Below are positions 18,044 to 26,791 of a stretch of DNA of 64,000 nt, one piece after another. Every line of letters starts with the position of its first letter. Position 1 is the first letter of the stretch. This DNA comes from Chitinophagales bacterium (GTDB taxonomy: Bacteria > Bacteroidota > Bacteroidia > Chitinophagales > Chitinophagaceae), in contig JAIXKI010000026.1 in assembly GCA_026936105.1 (NCBI GenBank), forward strand, positions 140,782 to 204,781, written 5' to 3'. The notes under the pieces were generated by a model that ran no database searches, was not told the origin of the DNA, and saw nothing but the letters and a program-made list of their open reading frames with translations. The translations under genes were made by a program, and so were the position numbers.

Positions 18044-18715
18044 TTAATCTTCCCGGTGCGTATGCAGCTCTTTCTTCCGCTGGCGGCGTTTATCCCTGTG
18101 TTTCAGGATCGGTACCTTGCTTTCAATCCCTTTGAAGATCCTTCCAATATTTTTTTGATGCGTCAGCAATACCATCAAAGCGACAGCAATGGCAAATATC
18201 CTGTACAAAGGTTCTCTTTCATTAAATATTACAAGGATAAAAACCGGAAAAGCAATACTGGCCAATATGGAGCTTAAGGATACAAATCTTGTCAGATAAA
18301 GAACAAGCAAAAAAACACCGATACAACTCATTGCAGTCCAGGGAGAGATGCCCAATACCAATCCGAATAATGTGGCTACTCCTTTTCCTCCCCTGAATTC
18401 GGCCCATATCGGGAAGATATGACCGATTACCGCAGCCAGGCCCAATCCTAACTGGAGATTGATCAGTTGGGCATCATTGTCAAAATAATTGGGAAGTAAA
18501 AAAGCCAGTTTCACAGCGGCAATACCTTTCAGCATGTCCACGATCATCACAATAGTACCCCATTTGAAACCAAATACCCTGTATGTATTGGTAGCGCCGG
18601 AGTTGCCACTGCCGTATTCACGTATATCAATGCCAAAAAAGTATTTGCTTACCCAAACTGCTGTTGGTATGCTGCCGATTAGGTAAGCAAGAACGATCAA
18701 TAATAGTTCGTTCAT
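18044..18715 (-). CDS. plsY: Glycerol-3-phosphate acyltransferase PlsY
   Basis: 223 residues with about five membrane segments. It has the PlsY motifs: GSIPTAVWVSKYFFGIDIRE, GSGNSGATNTYRVFG (about 36-50) and FRGGKGVATLFG (about 107-118). It transfers the acyl group from acyl-phosphate to glycerol-3-phosphate, the first step of phospholipid synthesis. The C-terminus has a short basic tail (KHRDKRRQRKKELHTHRED). The gene lies downstream of pnp in the same direction with 108 nt between, and has its own candidate promoter there. Confidence 0.95.
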   Translation of the reverse strand: MNELLLIVLAYLIGSIPTAVWVSKYFFGIDIREYGSGNSGATNTYRVFGFKWGTIVMIVDMLKGIAAVKLAFLLPNYFDNDAQLINLQLGLGLAAVIGHIFPIWAEFRGGKGVATLFGLVLGISPWTAMSCIGVFLLVLYLTRFVSLSSILASIAFPVFILVIFNEREPLYRIFAIAVALMVLLTHQKNIGRIFKGIESKVPILKHRDKRRQRKKELHTHRED

Positions 18716-18738
18716 AATTTTCGGTTAGAGATGAATTA

Positions 18739-18771
18739 CAAAAATACAGTAAATACGACGAGTATTTACAA
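18739..18771 (-). promoter_or_regulatory. Candidate plsY promoter
   Basis: On the minus strand TTG (18771-18769) lies 22 nt before TATTTTTG (18746-18739). The -7 element is an exact TAnnTTTG; the spacing is 1-2 nt longer than usual. The predicted start is about 16 nt upstream of the plsY ATG. Confidence 0.5.
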
Positions 18772-18823
18772 CGGTATCTTTTCATCAAACGATTGCATTC
18801 CGATGATAATTTTTATCATCAGA

Positions 18824-20998
18824 TCAATCATTGTTACTTTTTGCAGGCGGTTTGTCCTGCCTTTCCGGCTTTGGCAACAACACTTTTCTGCTCAGTTTGA
18901 ATTTGCCCGATTTCGGATCGGTTCCGATCAGTTTTACTTTTATCTTATATCCTTCTGCCAAAACTCCATCCAGTGTTTCCAGTCTTTTCCAGCTTACTTC
19001 TGAAATGTGAACCAACCCCTGTTTACCCGGTAAGAATTCGACAAAAGCTCCGAAGGGCATTATAGATTTCACTGTGGCCTCATAAACATCGCCAACAGTA
19101 GGCACGGCAACAATTCCTTTTACCCAGTTATGAGCTTTTTCTACTCCTTCTTTGTTGGTACCGAAAATGCTGACCTCGCCCATGTTATTGATCTCTTCAA
19201 TATTAATGGTCGTTCCGGTTTCACGCTGTATTTCCTGAATCACTTTTCCACCGGGCCCGATAACAGCGCCGATGAATTCACGGTCAATAAACATTTTCAC
19301 CATTCGTGGCGCATGAGGCTTCACTTCAGATCTTGCTTCAGGAATGCATCGATACATGGCATCCAGAATATGCATTCTTCCGCGGCGGGCCTGCTCCAGC
19401 GCCTCTGCCATCACTTCCATCTTCAATCCATCTACTTTAATATCCATCTGTACTCCGCAGATGCCATCTCTTGTTCCGGTCACTTTAAAATCCATATCAC
19501 CAAGATGGTCTTCATCTCCGAGAATATCGGTAAGGATTGCATATTTATCTCCTTTGGTGATCAATCCCATTGCCACTCCCGACACATGTTTGGGGATCGG
19601 AACACCGGCATCCATTAATGCAAGAGAACCGGCACAAACCGTAGCCATGGATGAAGAGCCATTCGATTCCAGAATATCACTCACCACACGAACGGTGTAA
19701 GCAAAATCGCCTGAAGGCATCATTTGTTTTAAAGAACGCATTGCCAGGTTTCCATGGCCAACCTCTCTTCTTCCGGGACCTCTCATCATTTTCACCTCGC
19801 CGGTAGAGAAAGGAGGAAAATTATAGTGAAGAATGAATCTTGTATAGTCCGATTTTGCAGCGCTTTCGACCAATAATTCATCTAACGGTGTTCCTAAAGT
19901 AACTGTTGTAAGAGATTGGGTCTCACCTCTGGTAAATAGTGCTGCACCATGCGGTGAAGGGAGCACATCCACTTCCATATCCAACTGTCTGATGTCTTCC
20001 AGCCCACGCCCATCCAAACGAATTTTTTCGTCCAGGATCATATCCCGGACCACATCATATTGAAGGTCGTCATAGTACCTGCCTGCCATTTTCTTTGTTT
20101 CGTCCGGCAGTTCTTCACCTTCTGCTATATTAAACTCTTTCTTTAGATACTCTTGTAATTCTTCTTTGATCGCTTTGAACTTTTCAGACCTTTCAGTTTT
20201 CCCTAATTTTCCTTTAGCAACTTCATATACTTTCTCTTTGGCAAACACTTCTACCTTTTTAAGCAGCGCTTCATCCTGCTTTGGTTTCTCATAATCTCTT
20301 TTTCCTTTCACTCCGGCCAGGTCTCTTAATTCTTCCTGTGCCTTCACCTGAATACGGATCGCTTCATGTGCGATTTCCAGCACTTTGCAAAGATCTGCTT
20401 CACTGCACTCCTGCGCTTCCCCTTCCACCATCATCAGGTTCTTATCGGTAGCAGCTACCATGAAATCAATATCTGACTTCTCCATTTCCGTACGGCTTGG
20501 ATTGATCTTGAATTGACCATCTACCCTGCCTACCCGTACTTCCGAAATAATTTCTTTAATGGGAACATCAGAAACTGCTAATGCGGCAGAAGCTGCAAGG
20601 CAAGCCATTGCATCAGGTAAGATCTCAGGGTCACTTGAAATTAGTGTAACCAGCACCTGCACATCACATAAATAATCATCAGGGAATAAAGGGCGGAGTG
20701 CTCTGTCTATCAGCCTTGAGGTCAGTACCTCGTAATCATTCAGCCTGGCTTCTCTTTTAAAAAACGATCCGGGTATGCGGCCGGCAGAAGCAAATTTTTC
20801 CTGATAGTCAACTGTCAATGGGAAAAATGATTGTCCTTCTTTAACCTCTTTACTTGCCACCACGGTAGCAAGGATCATGCAATTACCAATGGATACCGTA
20901 ACGGCTCCATCGGCCTGCCGGGCCAGCCTGCCGGTTTCAATAGTGACCATGCGGCCATCGCCGATATCAAATGTTTTACGAATGGGTTGTTTTAGCAT
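18824..20998 (-). CDS. pnp: Polynucleotide phosphorylase
   Basis: 724 residues. Two RNase PH-like domains are separated by a helical linker. The second carries FSTGEVKMMRGPGRREVGHG and the catalytic region GDEDHLGDMDFKVTGT. A KH domain (IDREFIGAVIGPGGKVIQEI, about 575-594) and an S1 domain (VGDVYEATVKSIMPFGAFVE, about 640-660) follow. The enzyme degrades RNA 3' to 5' using phosphate and can run in reverse. It lies directly downstream of rpsO, the classical rpsO-pnp pairing. Confidence 0.97.
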   Translation of the reverse strand: MLKQPIRKTFDIGDGRMVTIETGRLARQADGAVTVSIGNCMILATVVASKEVKEGQSFFPLTVDYQEKFASAGRIPGSFFKREARLNDYEVLTSRLIDRALRPLFPDDYLCDVQVLVTLISSDPEILPDAMACLAASAALAVSDVPIKEIISEVRVGRVDGQFKINPSRTEMEKSDIDFMVAATDKNLMMVEGEAQECSEADLCKVLEIAHEAIRIQVKAQEELRDLAGVKGKRDYEKPKQDEALLKKVEVFAKEKVYEVAKGKLGKTERSEKFKAIKEELQEYLKKEFNIAEGEELPDETKKMAGRYYDDLQYDVVRDMILDEKIRLDGRGLEDIRQLDMEVDVLPSPHGAALFTRGETQSLTTVTLGTPLDELLVESAAKSDYTRFILHYNFPPFSTGEVKMMRGPGRREVGHGNLAMRSLKQMMPSGDFAYTVRVVSDILESNGSSSMATVCAGSLALMDAGVPIPKHVSGVAMGLITKGDKYAILTDILGDEDHLGDMDFKVTGTRDGICGVQMDIKVDGLKMEVMAEALEQARRGRMHILDAMYRCIPEARSEVKPHAPRMVKMFIDREFIGAVIGPGGKVIQEIQRETGTTINIEEINNMGEVSIFGTNKEGVEKAHNWVKGIVAVPTVGDVYEATVKSIMPFGAFVEFLPGKQGLVHISEVSWKRLETLDGVLAEGYKIKVKLIGTDPKSGKFKLSRKVLLPKPERQDKPPAKSNND

Positions 20999-21198
20999 AT
21001 AGATTTAAATGTGTGATATGATAAATAAATAGAAAAAGAAAGTACGAATGCCGGTTCATACATTTCATCTTTTTTCAATTCTGAATTCTTTCCGGTACCC
21101 AATTGATCTTTGAAGATCTAAACAAAACAGTTCAGCATTTCAACAGTGAAGAAAACAGGAATGATAACCTTAGTAAAAGGAATGATCCGGCGAACTGC

Positions 21199-21468
21199 TT
21201 ATTTTCTTAATCCCAATTTCTCGATCAATTGGCGGTAGCCTGTAAGATCGTGCTTTTGCAAATAGTTCAGTAATCGTTTGCGTTTACCAACCAGTTGCAT
21301 CAAACCGCGGTGTGTGGAGAAATCTTTTTTGTTTTGCTGAAGGTGACTGCTGATCTGGCTGATTCGTTGAGTCAGTTGTGCAATTTGTCCTTCAATAGAC
21401 CCGGTGTTTGTAGTTTTTCCACCAAACTCTGTAAAAATTTTTGTGTTTTGTTCTTTTGTTAAAGGCAT
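21199..21468 (-). CDS. rpsO: 30S ribosomal protein S15
   Basis: 89 residues, the usual length. It has the S15 pattern: TGSIEGQIAQLTQRISQIS, HLQQNKKDFSTHRGLMQLVG and KRKRLLNYLQKHDLTGYRQL. It binds 16S rRNA early in 30S assembly. It has a strong promoter 51-84 nt upstream. The 200-nt gap to pnp contains no obvious terminator, so pnp may be read from the same promoter. Confidence 0.97.
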   Translation of the reverse strand: MPLTKEQNTKIFTEFGGKTTNTGSIEGQIAQLTQRISQISSHLQQNKKDFSTHRGLMQLVGKRKRLLNYLQKHDLTGYRQLIEKLGLRK

Positions 21469-21519
21469 CTCGATTTTTTTAATTTTTCATCCGATTAGTC
21501 ATCCATTTATTTGCGGATG

Positions 21520-21552
21520 CAAAGGTAAGACAGAAATGCCTGACAACAAAAA
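21520..21552 (-). promoter_or_regulatory. rpsO promoter
   Basis: On the minus strand TTTTTG (21552-21547) is followed after exactly 19 nt by TACCTTTG (21527-21520). Both elements and the spacing fit the primary Bacteroidota promoter. Predicted transcription start is near 21513, giving a leader of about 45 nt. Confidence 0.75.
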
Positions 21553-21633
21553 CATTAAAATCTAAATTTTTCCCCTTCCTTTCACAAAAAAACCGGCTTT
21601 TATCCGCTTACATTAAAATTAAGCCTCATCAGT

Positions 21634-21641
21634 TATTTTTG
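21634..21641 (+). promoter_or_regulatory. -7 element (TATTTTTG) of miaE
   Basis: An exact TAnnTTTG match ends 6 nt before the miaE ATG. No TTTG at -33 is evident. If used, the transcript would be leaderless or nearly so. Confidence 0.45.
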
Positions 21642-21647
21642 CATTAA

Positions 21648-22256
21648 ATGGAGCTTTCTGCACATACAAAAGCCATCCTGGGCCTGAAGCTTCCCACGGA
21701 TCCACGGTGGGTGGATCTTACCAAAAAGTCCCTGGAAGACATATTGACCGACCATGCTTATTGCGAACAGAAAGCAGCAACTTCCTGCATCTCGTTGATA
21801 CAGCGCTATAGCGAAAAGGAGCGCCTGGTGCAAGAACTCTCTCCCATCGTCACTGAAGAATGGGGCCATTTCAGGGCAGTTTTGGCGGAATTAAAGAAAA
21901 GAAATCTGAAGCTGGGCAAACAAAGAAAGGATGAATATGTGAATCAACTGATGCAATATGAAACCAAAGGAGGCAGCGAAGAAGACCGGTTACTTGACAA
22001 ACTCCTCATCTGCGCACTGATAGAAGCCCGGAGTTGTGAGCGATTCAAACGCCTTAGCGAGGGCCTTGATGATAAATACCTGAGAAATTTTTACCGGAAG
22101 TTCATGGAAAGTGAAGCCGGACATTACAGCTTATTTATAGAATTAGCTGAGGCCTATATTGACAAGAAAAAAGTACGGCACAGATGGCGGGAATGGCTTT
22201 ACATTGAAGCAGAGATTATGAAAGGTTTAAGGCTTCGTGGCGACCGGATGCATTGA
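21648..22256 (+). CDS. miaE: tRNA 2-methylthio-N6-isopentenyladenosine-37 hydroxylase (MiaE-like)
   Basis: 202 residues, all helical, of the ferritin-like diiron class. Likely iron ligands are in DHAYCEQKAA, EEWGHFRAVLAEL, EARSCERFKRL and ESEAGHYSLF, the pattern of Glu and ExxH motifs expected for MiaE. The enzyme hydroxylates ms2i6A at position 37 of tRNAs that read codons starting with U, using O2. The start ATG is 6 nt after a -7 promoter element. Confidence 0.88.
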   Translation: MELSAHTKAILGLKLPTDPRWVDLTKKSLEDILTDHAYCEQKAATSCISLIQRYSEKERLVQELSPIVTEEWGHFRAVLAELKKRNLKLGKQRKDEYVNQLMQYETKGGSEEDRLLDKLLICALIEARSCERFKRLSEGLDDKYLRNFYRKFMESEAGHYSLFIELAEAYIDKKKVRHRWREWLYIEAEIMKGLRLRGDRMH

Positions 22257-22322
22257 TTAATATGGAAGCACTTAGTTTTTTTAAAATAATAACTCGTAAA
22301 GTTTTTACCTTTCAGTAAATTC

Positions 22323-23411
22323 ATGAAAACTGCTGACCATCACGAAGCTGCTTTTGCATTTGCCAGTTACAATGCCGGGCTGTGCAAGCTTGCTCCCGGG
22401 AAAATAAACATACTTCCGGTTGGCAACGGGCTGATTAATCATACTTACCAAGTAACTTGTGCTTCCGGCCATTCCTTTTTACTGCAGCAGATCAATAAAA
22501 ATGTTTTTACCAATCCCCGGGATGTACAGGATAATTATATAAAAATATGGCGTTACTCTGAATTTGAGTCCATAGGATTAAAGCTGCCTTCGCCTTGCTA
22601 TCATGCCAAACTAAATTCTTTATATAAGGATAGTAACGGAGAATACTGGAGAGCTTTTGAATTCATTAAAGATTCTGTAACTCATAGCATTGCCAAAACA
22701 CCGCAGCAGGCTAAAGCCACGGCAAAGGCATTTGCAAAATTCACATCTGCATTTAAAGGGTTCGATGTAGATACTTTAAAGATAATCATCCCTGACTTTC
22801 ATAATGTATCCTACCGTTATTCAGAGATGGAGAATGCTGAAAAGAAAGGAAGAAAGGATCTTATTGAAAAAGCGCAGCCCATCGTTAAGGAATTAAAAGA
22901 CAGGGAGCGATATCTCCACTTTTATGAGGTGATCACATCAACCGAAGAATTTCCCTTGCGGGTGATGCATCATGACGCTAAAATAGCGAATGTGCTTTTT
23001 AATAAAACTACGGGGAGGGTGAGCTGTATCGTTGATTTTGACACGGTGATGCCGGGGTATTTCTTTTCGGACCTTGGCGATATGATTCGCTCCATGGCAT
23101 GCAATTATGACGAGAATTTCCTGCATCCGGAAAAAATCAAAATTCGTAAAGCCTACTATGAGTCCATCATTAATGGGTATTTATCCATGATGGAAAAAGA
23201 CCTCACTGCCCCCGAGAAAAAATATATTCATTACTCCGGCCTGCTGATGATTTATATGCAGGCGATGAGATTTATCAGCGATTTCATGAACGGTAGCATA
23301 TATTATAAAGTGGAGTATGCAGGCCAGAATTTTGACAGGGCATTGAACCAGCTTACGCTTTTAAAAAGACTTGAGGAATATCTGAGATCAGAACACAAGC
23401 TTAAGATCTGA
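22323..23411 (+). CDS. Phosphotransferase-family kinase, probably a sugar or amino-sugar 1-kinase (NahK-like)
   Basis: 362 residues with a protein-kinase-like fold. The nucleotide loop is VGNGLINHTYQVTC, the catalytic loop is HHDAKIANVLF (catalytic Asp, about 218-228) and the metal motif is VDFDTVMPGYFFSDLGDMIR. This is the aminoglycoside-phosphotransferase / N-acetylhexosamine kinase family, not a GHMP kinase. The gene converges on galK with an 11-nt overlap and is close to galM, which suggests action on a hexose or N-acetylhexosamine. Databases often label relatives 'mucin desulfatase' or 'aminoglycoside phosphotransferase' without proof. An antibiotic-resistance role is unlikely. Confidence 0.78.
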   Translation: MKTADHHEAAFAFASYNAGLCKLAPGKINILPVGNGLINHTYQVTCASGHSFLLQQINKNVFTNPRDVQDNYIKIWRYSEFESIGLKLPSPCYHAKLNSLYKDSNGEYWRAFEFIKDSVTHSIAKTPQQAKATAKAFAKFTSAFKGFDVDTLKIIIPDFHNVSYRYSEMENAEKKGRKDLIEKAQPIVKELKDRERYLHFYEVITSTEEFPLRVMHHDAKIANVLFNKTTGRVSCIVDFDTVMPGYFFSDLGDMIRSMACNYDENFLHPEKIKIRKAYYESIINGYLSMMEKDLTAPEKKYIHYSGLLMIYMQAMRFISDFMNGSIYYKVEYAGQNFDRALNQLTLLKRLEEYLRSEHKLKI

Positions 23412-24558
23412 GCATCCTTACGCCGTCCTCAGCTCCCGAGATAAAAGCAGAAGGCTCATACCCGATTCTGGTTTTATAAAATATCCTGAGTTTTTCGATA
23501 AAATCTGTTACAGCATCCTTCTTAACCAGTGCAATTGCACATCCGCCAAAACCTGCTCCCGTCATCCTTGCCCCTATGCAATCCTCATAGTTCCCGGCAA
23601 ATTCAACTATGGTATCCAGTTCTCTCCCGCTTACTTCATACAGGTCTTTCAGGGAACGGTGTGATTCAAACATCAGTTTTCCAAATGCATTCAAATCGCC
23701 GGTTTTTAATACTTCAGAGGCTTTTAATACTCTTTCATTTTCACTGATCACATGGCCGGCTCTTTTTACCAGGATTTCATCTTCGATGAGATCCTTATTT
23801 TCCTCAAAAACCTGAGAACTGATGTCACATAATTTTTCTACCGCCAATTTTTCCTTTAATAATCTTAAAGCGGCTCCGCATTCTGCAAAGCGTTCATTAT
23901 ACTTTGAGTCAGATAATGTTCTTTGTTTATTCGTATTAATGACCACCAATAAATATTCTTTTGTTTTAAAGGGGATGTATTCATATTTCATAGAATCGCA
24001 ATCCAATAATACAGCATTGCCCAATTTCCCCATGGCAACGGCAAACTGATCCATAATGCCACAGCTTACTCCAATAAAATCGTTCTCAACTTTTTTTGAT
24101 GCAAGGGCCATATCTGTTTTGGAAATACCGTAACTGAAAAGTTCATTCAGGGCAAAGATGGTCAATACCTCTATTGAAGCAGAGGAAGAAAGTCCGGCGC
24201 CTACAGGAAGGTCTCCGGTAAAAAGAAGGTCCATTCCCGAAATATCGTATCCGCTTTTCAGCAGATGATCAATGATACCGAGAGGATAATTGAACCACTG
24301 TTTGCCTGCCTTTGAATAGGATGATTGAATCTGTAACTCTGCCATTTCAGGAAATTCAAGACTGGACAAGCGAATTTCTTTATCGGTATTTTTTGAAATG
24401 GCCAGGTAAGTTCCTTTGGAAATGGCGCAGGGCATTACCTGACCGCCATTATAGTCTATATGTTCACCGATAAGATTCACCCGGCCGGGGCAGAAAAAGA
24501 ATTGAGGATCTTTTTCCCGGAAACGATTGCGGAATTCTTGTGAAAGTATTTCAATCAT
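23401..24558 (-). CDS. galK: Galactokinase
   Basis: 385 residues from the ATG at 24558 (MIEILSQEFRNRF). A TTG two codons further upstream is also in frame. GHMP-kinase motifs: FFCPGRVNLIGEHIDYNGG (galactose signature), the ATP loop LPVGAGLSSSASIEVL, and GARMTGAGFGGCAIALV near the C-terminus. It phosphorylates galactose to galactose-1-phosphate, the entry step of the Leloir pathway. It is divergent from galM with touching or overlapping 5' ends; galT and galE are not in this window. Confidence 0.96.
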   Translation of the reverse strand: MIEILSQEFRNRFREKDPQFFFCPGRVNLIGEHIDYNGGQVMPCAISKGTYLAISKNTDKEIRLSSLEFPEMAELQIQSSYSKAGKQWFNYPLGIIDHLLKSGYDISGMDLLFTGDLPVGAGLSSSASIEVLTIFALNELFSYGISKTDMALASKKVENDFIGVSCGIMDQFAVAMGKLGNAVLLDCDSMKYEYIPFKTKEYLLVVINTNKQRTLSDSKYNERFAECGAALRLLKEKLAVEKLCDISSQVFEENKDLIEDEILVKRAGHVISENERVLKASEVLKTGDLNAFGKLMFESHRSLKDLYEVSGRELDTIVEFAGNYEDCIGARMTGAGFGGCAIALVKKDAVTDFIEKLRIFYKTRIGYEPSAFISGAEDGVRMLRS

Positions 24559-25625
24559 CAGCAAATTACTCTACTTTTAATTCAGTGAATTCAGGTCAGC
24601 GATATTGTTTTACCCATTCTTCCGGTGAAGTTATTTATTTGTTTGTTCTGGGCAATAAAAAAGGCAGTGAAGTCCTCATTACTAATTACGGCGCTATCAT
24701 TATGGCGATGAAGCTTCGGAAAAATGATGGCTCGTTTAACGATATCGTTTTAGGCTTTAATAAAGTTGAAGACTATTTATCCGAACAGTATTTTCAGAAT
24801 TATATCCACATGGGTTGTGCTGTGGGGCGCTATGCCAACAGGATTAAAGGAGCTTCTTTTACAATCGGCGGTAAAAGAATTCATGTCTCCAAAAACTGGG
24901 GAAATGATCATATTCACGGAGGAGTTGAGGGTTTTGGGAAAAAGATCTGGAAGGTGGTATCTTTTATTGCATCAAAAAATGAATTGGTATTAAATTATAA
25001 AAGCCCTGATGGTGAGGAAGGTTTCCCCGGAAACCTGGACGTTTATTTAAAATTCAGGTTCAGTGATGATGAACTTATGTATCAATACGAAGCTACCACG
25101 GACCAACCGACCATAGTCAACCTCACTCATCACAGTTATTTTAACTTAAAAAATGGAATCGGAAATAATTTTGATTACCAGATCAGGATCAATGCTTCTC
25201 AGACGCTGGAACAAGATGACCAACTGATCCCCACAGGCAAATTTTCAAATGTTTCAGATACTGAATTTGATTTCCGGAATTTGCGCAGGATCGGCGATCA
25301 ATCTGGAATGAAAAACGGATATGATAAAAGTTTTATCCTTGATAAAAAAGAGGAAGAGCCCTCATTAGCGGCTGAAGCATTTTGTGAAGCTTCCCGCACC
25401 AGATTACAGGTTTTCACAACAGAACCTGTCCTCCATTTTTACACCGGTAACGGTATTCCTCCTATCCAAGGTAAGAACGGCATGCTTTATGGCCCCTTTT
25501 CGGGGTTCTGCTTCGAAACACAGAAACATCCTAATGCGATCAATATTCCACAATTTCCGGATACAATTTTACATCCGGGAGAAAAATATCAGGAAACGAC
25601 CATCTATAAGTTTTTCGAAGCCTGA
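24540..25625 (+). CDS. galM: Aldose 1-epimerase (mutarotase)
   Basis: 361 residues from a GTG at 24540; a second GTG at 24585 would give 346 residues and remove the overlap with galK. Conserved parts: ITNYGAIIMAMKL, GCAVGRYANRIKGASF, NWGNDHIHGGVEGFGKKIW, VNLTHHSYFNLK (catalytic His), and FCFETQKHPNAINIPQFPD, with the catalytic Glu near the C-terminus. It interconverts the alpha and beta anomers of galactose before GalK. No signal peptide is seen, so it is probably cytosolic. Its 3' end overlaps the convergent GSCFA gene by 22 nt. Confidence 0.93.
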   Translation: MKVFQSSANYSTFNSVNSGQRYCFTHSSGEVIYLFVLGNKKGSEVLITNYGAIIMAMKLRKNDGSFNDIVLGFNKVEDYLSEQYFQNYIHMGCAVGRYANRIKGASFTIGGKRIHVSKNWGNDHIHGGVEGFGKKIWKVVSFIASKNELVLNYKSPDGEEGFPGNLDVYLKFRFSDDELMYQYEATTDQPTIVNLTHHSYFNLKNGIGNNFDYQIRINASQTLEQDDQLIPTGKFSNVSDTEFDFRNLRRIGDQSGMKNGYDKSFILDKKEEEPSLAAEAFCEASRTRLQVFTTEPVLHFYTGNGIPPIQGKNGMLYGPFSGFCFETQKHPNAINIPQFPDTILHPGEKYQETTIYKFFEA

Positions 25626-26647
25626 GAGAAATAATCCAATTCTTTACTGAGATCCAAAAAAGGAAATCGCTCCTGCAGGCTCTTTGTCTTGTCGTAATGA
25701 GACCGCAGAAATAATAGGTGTGCCTGCGTTCCCGGTTGAAAAGGCCTGTGTTTTCTTGCAGTCACTATCTTTCTGACCTCTTCCATTAATTCCCGGGTAT
25801 TTTCTTCAATGAAGGTATCTGTGAATTTTTCCAGTACATATTCGGTGGCCATGTAATTAGGATGAGCCATGTCCACATCATAAAACCTGTAGTCTCTCAA
25901 TACATCAATCACAATTTCATAAGCGGGAAAATAAAAAACCTGTTTGTATTTATGTACCAAATGATGTACGGCCTCGATCAATCTCGCTTTACTGCGGTTA
26001 TTTTCTATGACTCCATCCCGTATATGCCGAACGGGGCTGACCGTGAAAATGAATTTCAATTCAGGGTTGAATTTTAAAGAACGGTCTATGGTGCCTTCAA
26101 GCATGGAAATAATTTCGCTGATGCCCAGTAATTTTTTGTTGAACCAGTTTGCCGGCGCTCTATGACAGTTGGCAGCCACTCCAAACTCAGTCGGCGCTGC
26201 GTTTTGTTTATTCTGTGCATTGGTTTCACCAGTTAAAGCCTGTTCTATCAGATGATAGGCAAATGCTGACCCGAGCGTGATGATCACCCAGTCTGCCTGT
26301 TTAAAAAAAATGTGCGCAGCGCTTTGTGACGCATTGATAATCTTCAGGCATTCATTTTTATCCGTGTTTGAAAATACGGAATGATGCTGCCAGCTATGCC
26401 ATACTTCATTCAGCAGAAAAAGATCTGGTTCGTCATACTGTTTGTTGTCTATATAAGAGTTAATGCTGTTGCAAACACTATAAGGATTGAAAAGGATTCC
26501 GTTCGGGTTCTGAAGAATTGAAAATTTTAATTCCTTCAAGGCATTCCCAATATGTTCGGTAAAACAAGATCCGATCAAAAAGATTTTATCCTGATAATTG
26601 ATCCTTGGTTCAGGTGATGTGATCGTTATGGGAATCTGAAAAAGCAT
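25604..26647 (-). CDS. GSCFA-domain protein
   Basis: 347 residues. The family name motif is visible as LIGSCFTEHIGNALKELKF (about 26-44), followed by NPNGILFNPYSV and VITLGSAFAYHL, then FTVSPVRHIRDGVIENNRSKA. GSCFA belongs to the SGNH/GDSL hydrolase-like superfamily: the GSCF serine takes the nucleophile place and the DMAHPNYMATEYVLEKF block supplies a likely His. Substrates are not established; esterase action on cell-surface sugars is plausible. It has no signal peptide and stands alone, overlapping the end of galM. Confidence 0.85.
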   Translation of the reverse strand: MLFQIPITITSPEPRINYQDKIFLIGSCFTEHIGNALKELKFSILQNPNGILFNPYSVCNSINSYIDNKQYDEPDLFLLNEVWHSWQHHSVFSNTDKNECLKIINASQSAAHIFFKQADWVIITLGSAFAYHLIEQALTGETNAQNKQNAAPTEFGVAANCHRAPANWFNKKLLGISEIISMLEGTIDRSLKFNPELKFIFTVSPVRHIRDGVIENNRSKARLIEAVHHLVHKYKQVFYFPAYEIVIDVLRDYRFYDVDMAHPNYMATEYVLEKFTDTFIEENTRELMEEVRKIVTARKHRPFQPGTQAHLLFLRSHYDKTKSLQERFPFLDLSKELDYFSQASKNL

Positions 26648-26791
26648 GTATCAGTGTTAGAGGGTAAGGCGAATGATCATTAACGAATCAAATTTTTATT
26701 TTGAAATGATTTTACTAATTAAGATCTTTTAAATAAATATCTCAGATGCAATTTTTAAGCTTTAGGAAAGCGCTTCTTTATTTAATCCGGT

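Noticed and set aside
22323..23411. Aminoglycoside resistance kinase
   Set aside because: The fold is shared, but the gene lies beside galK and galM and resembles hexosamine kinases; nothing suggests a resistance cassette.
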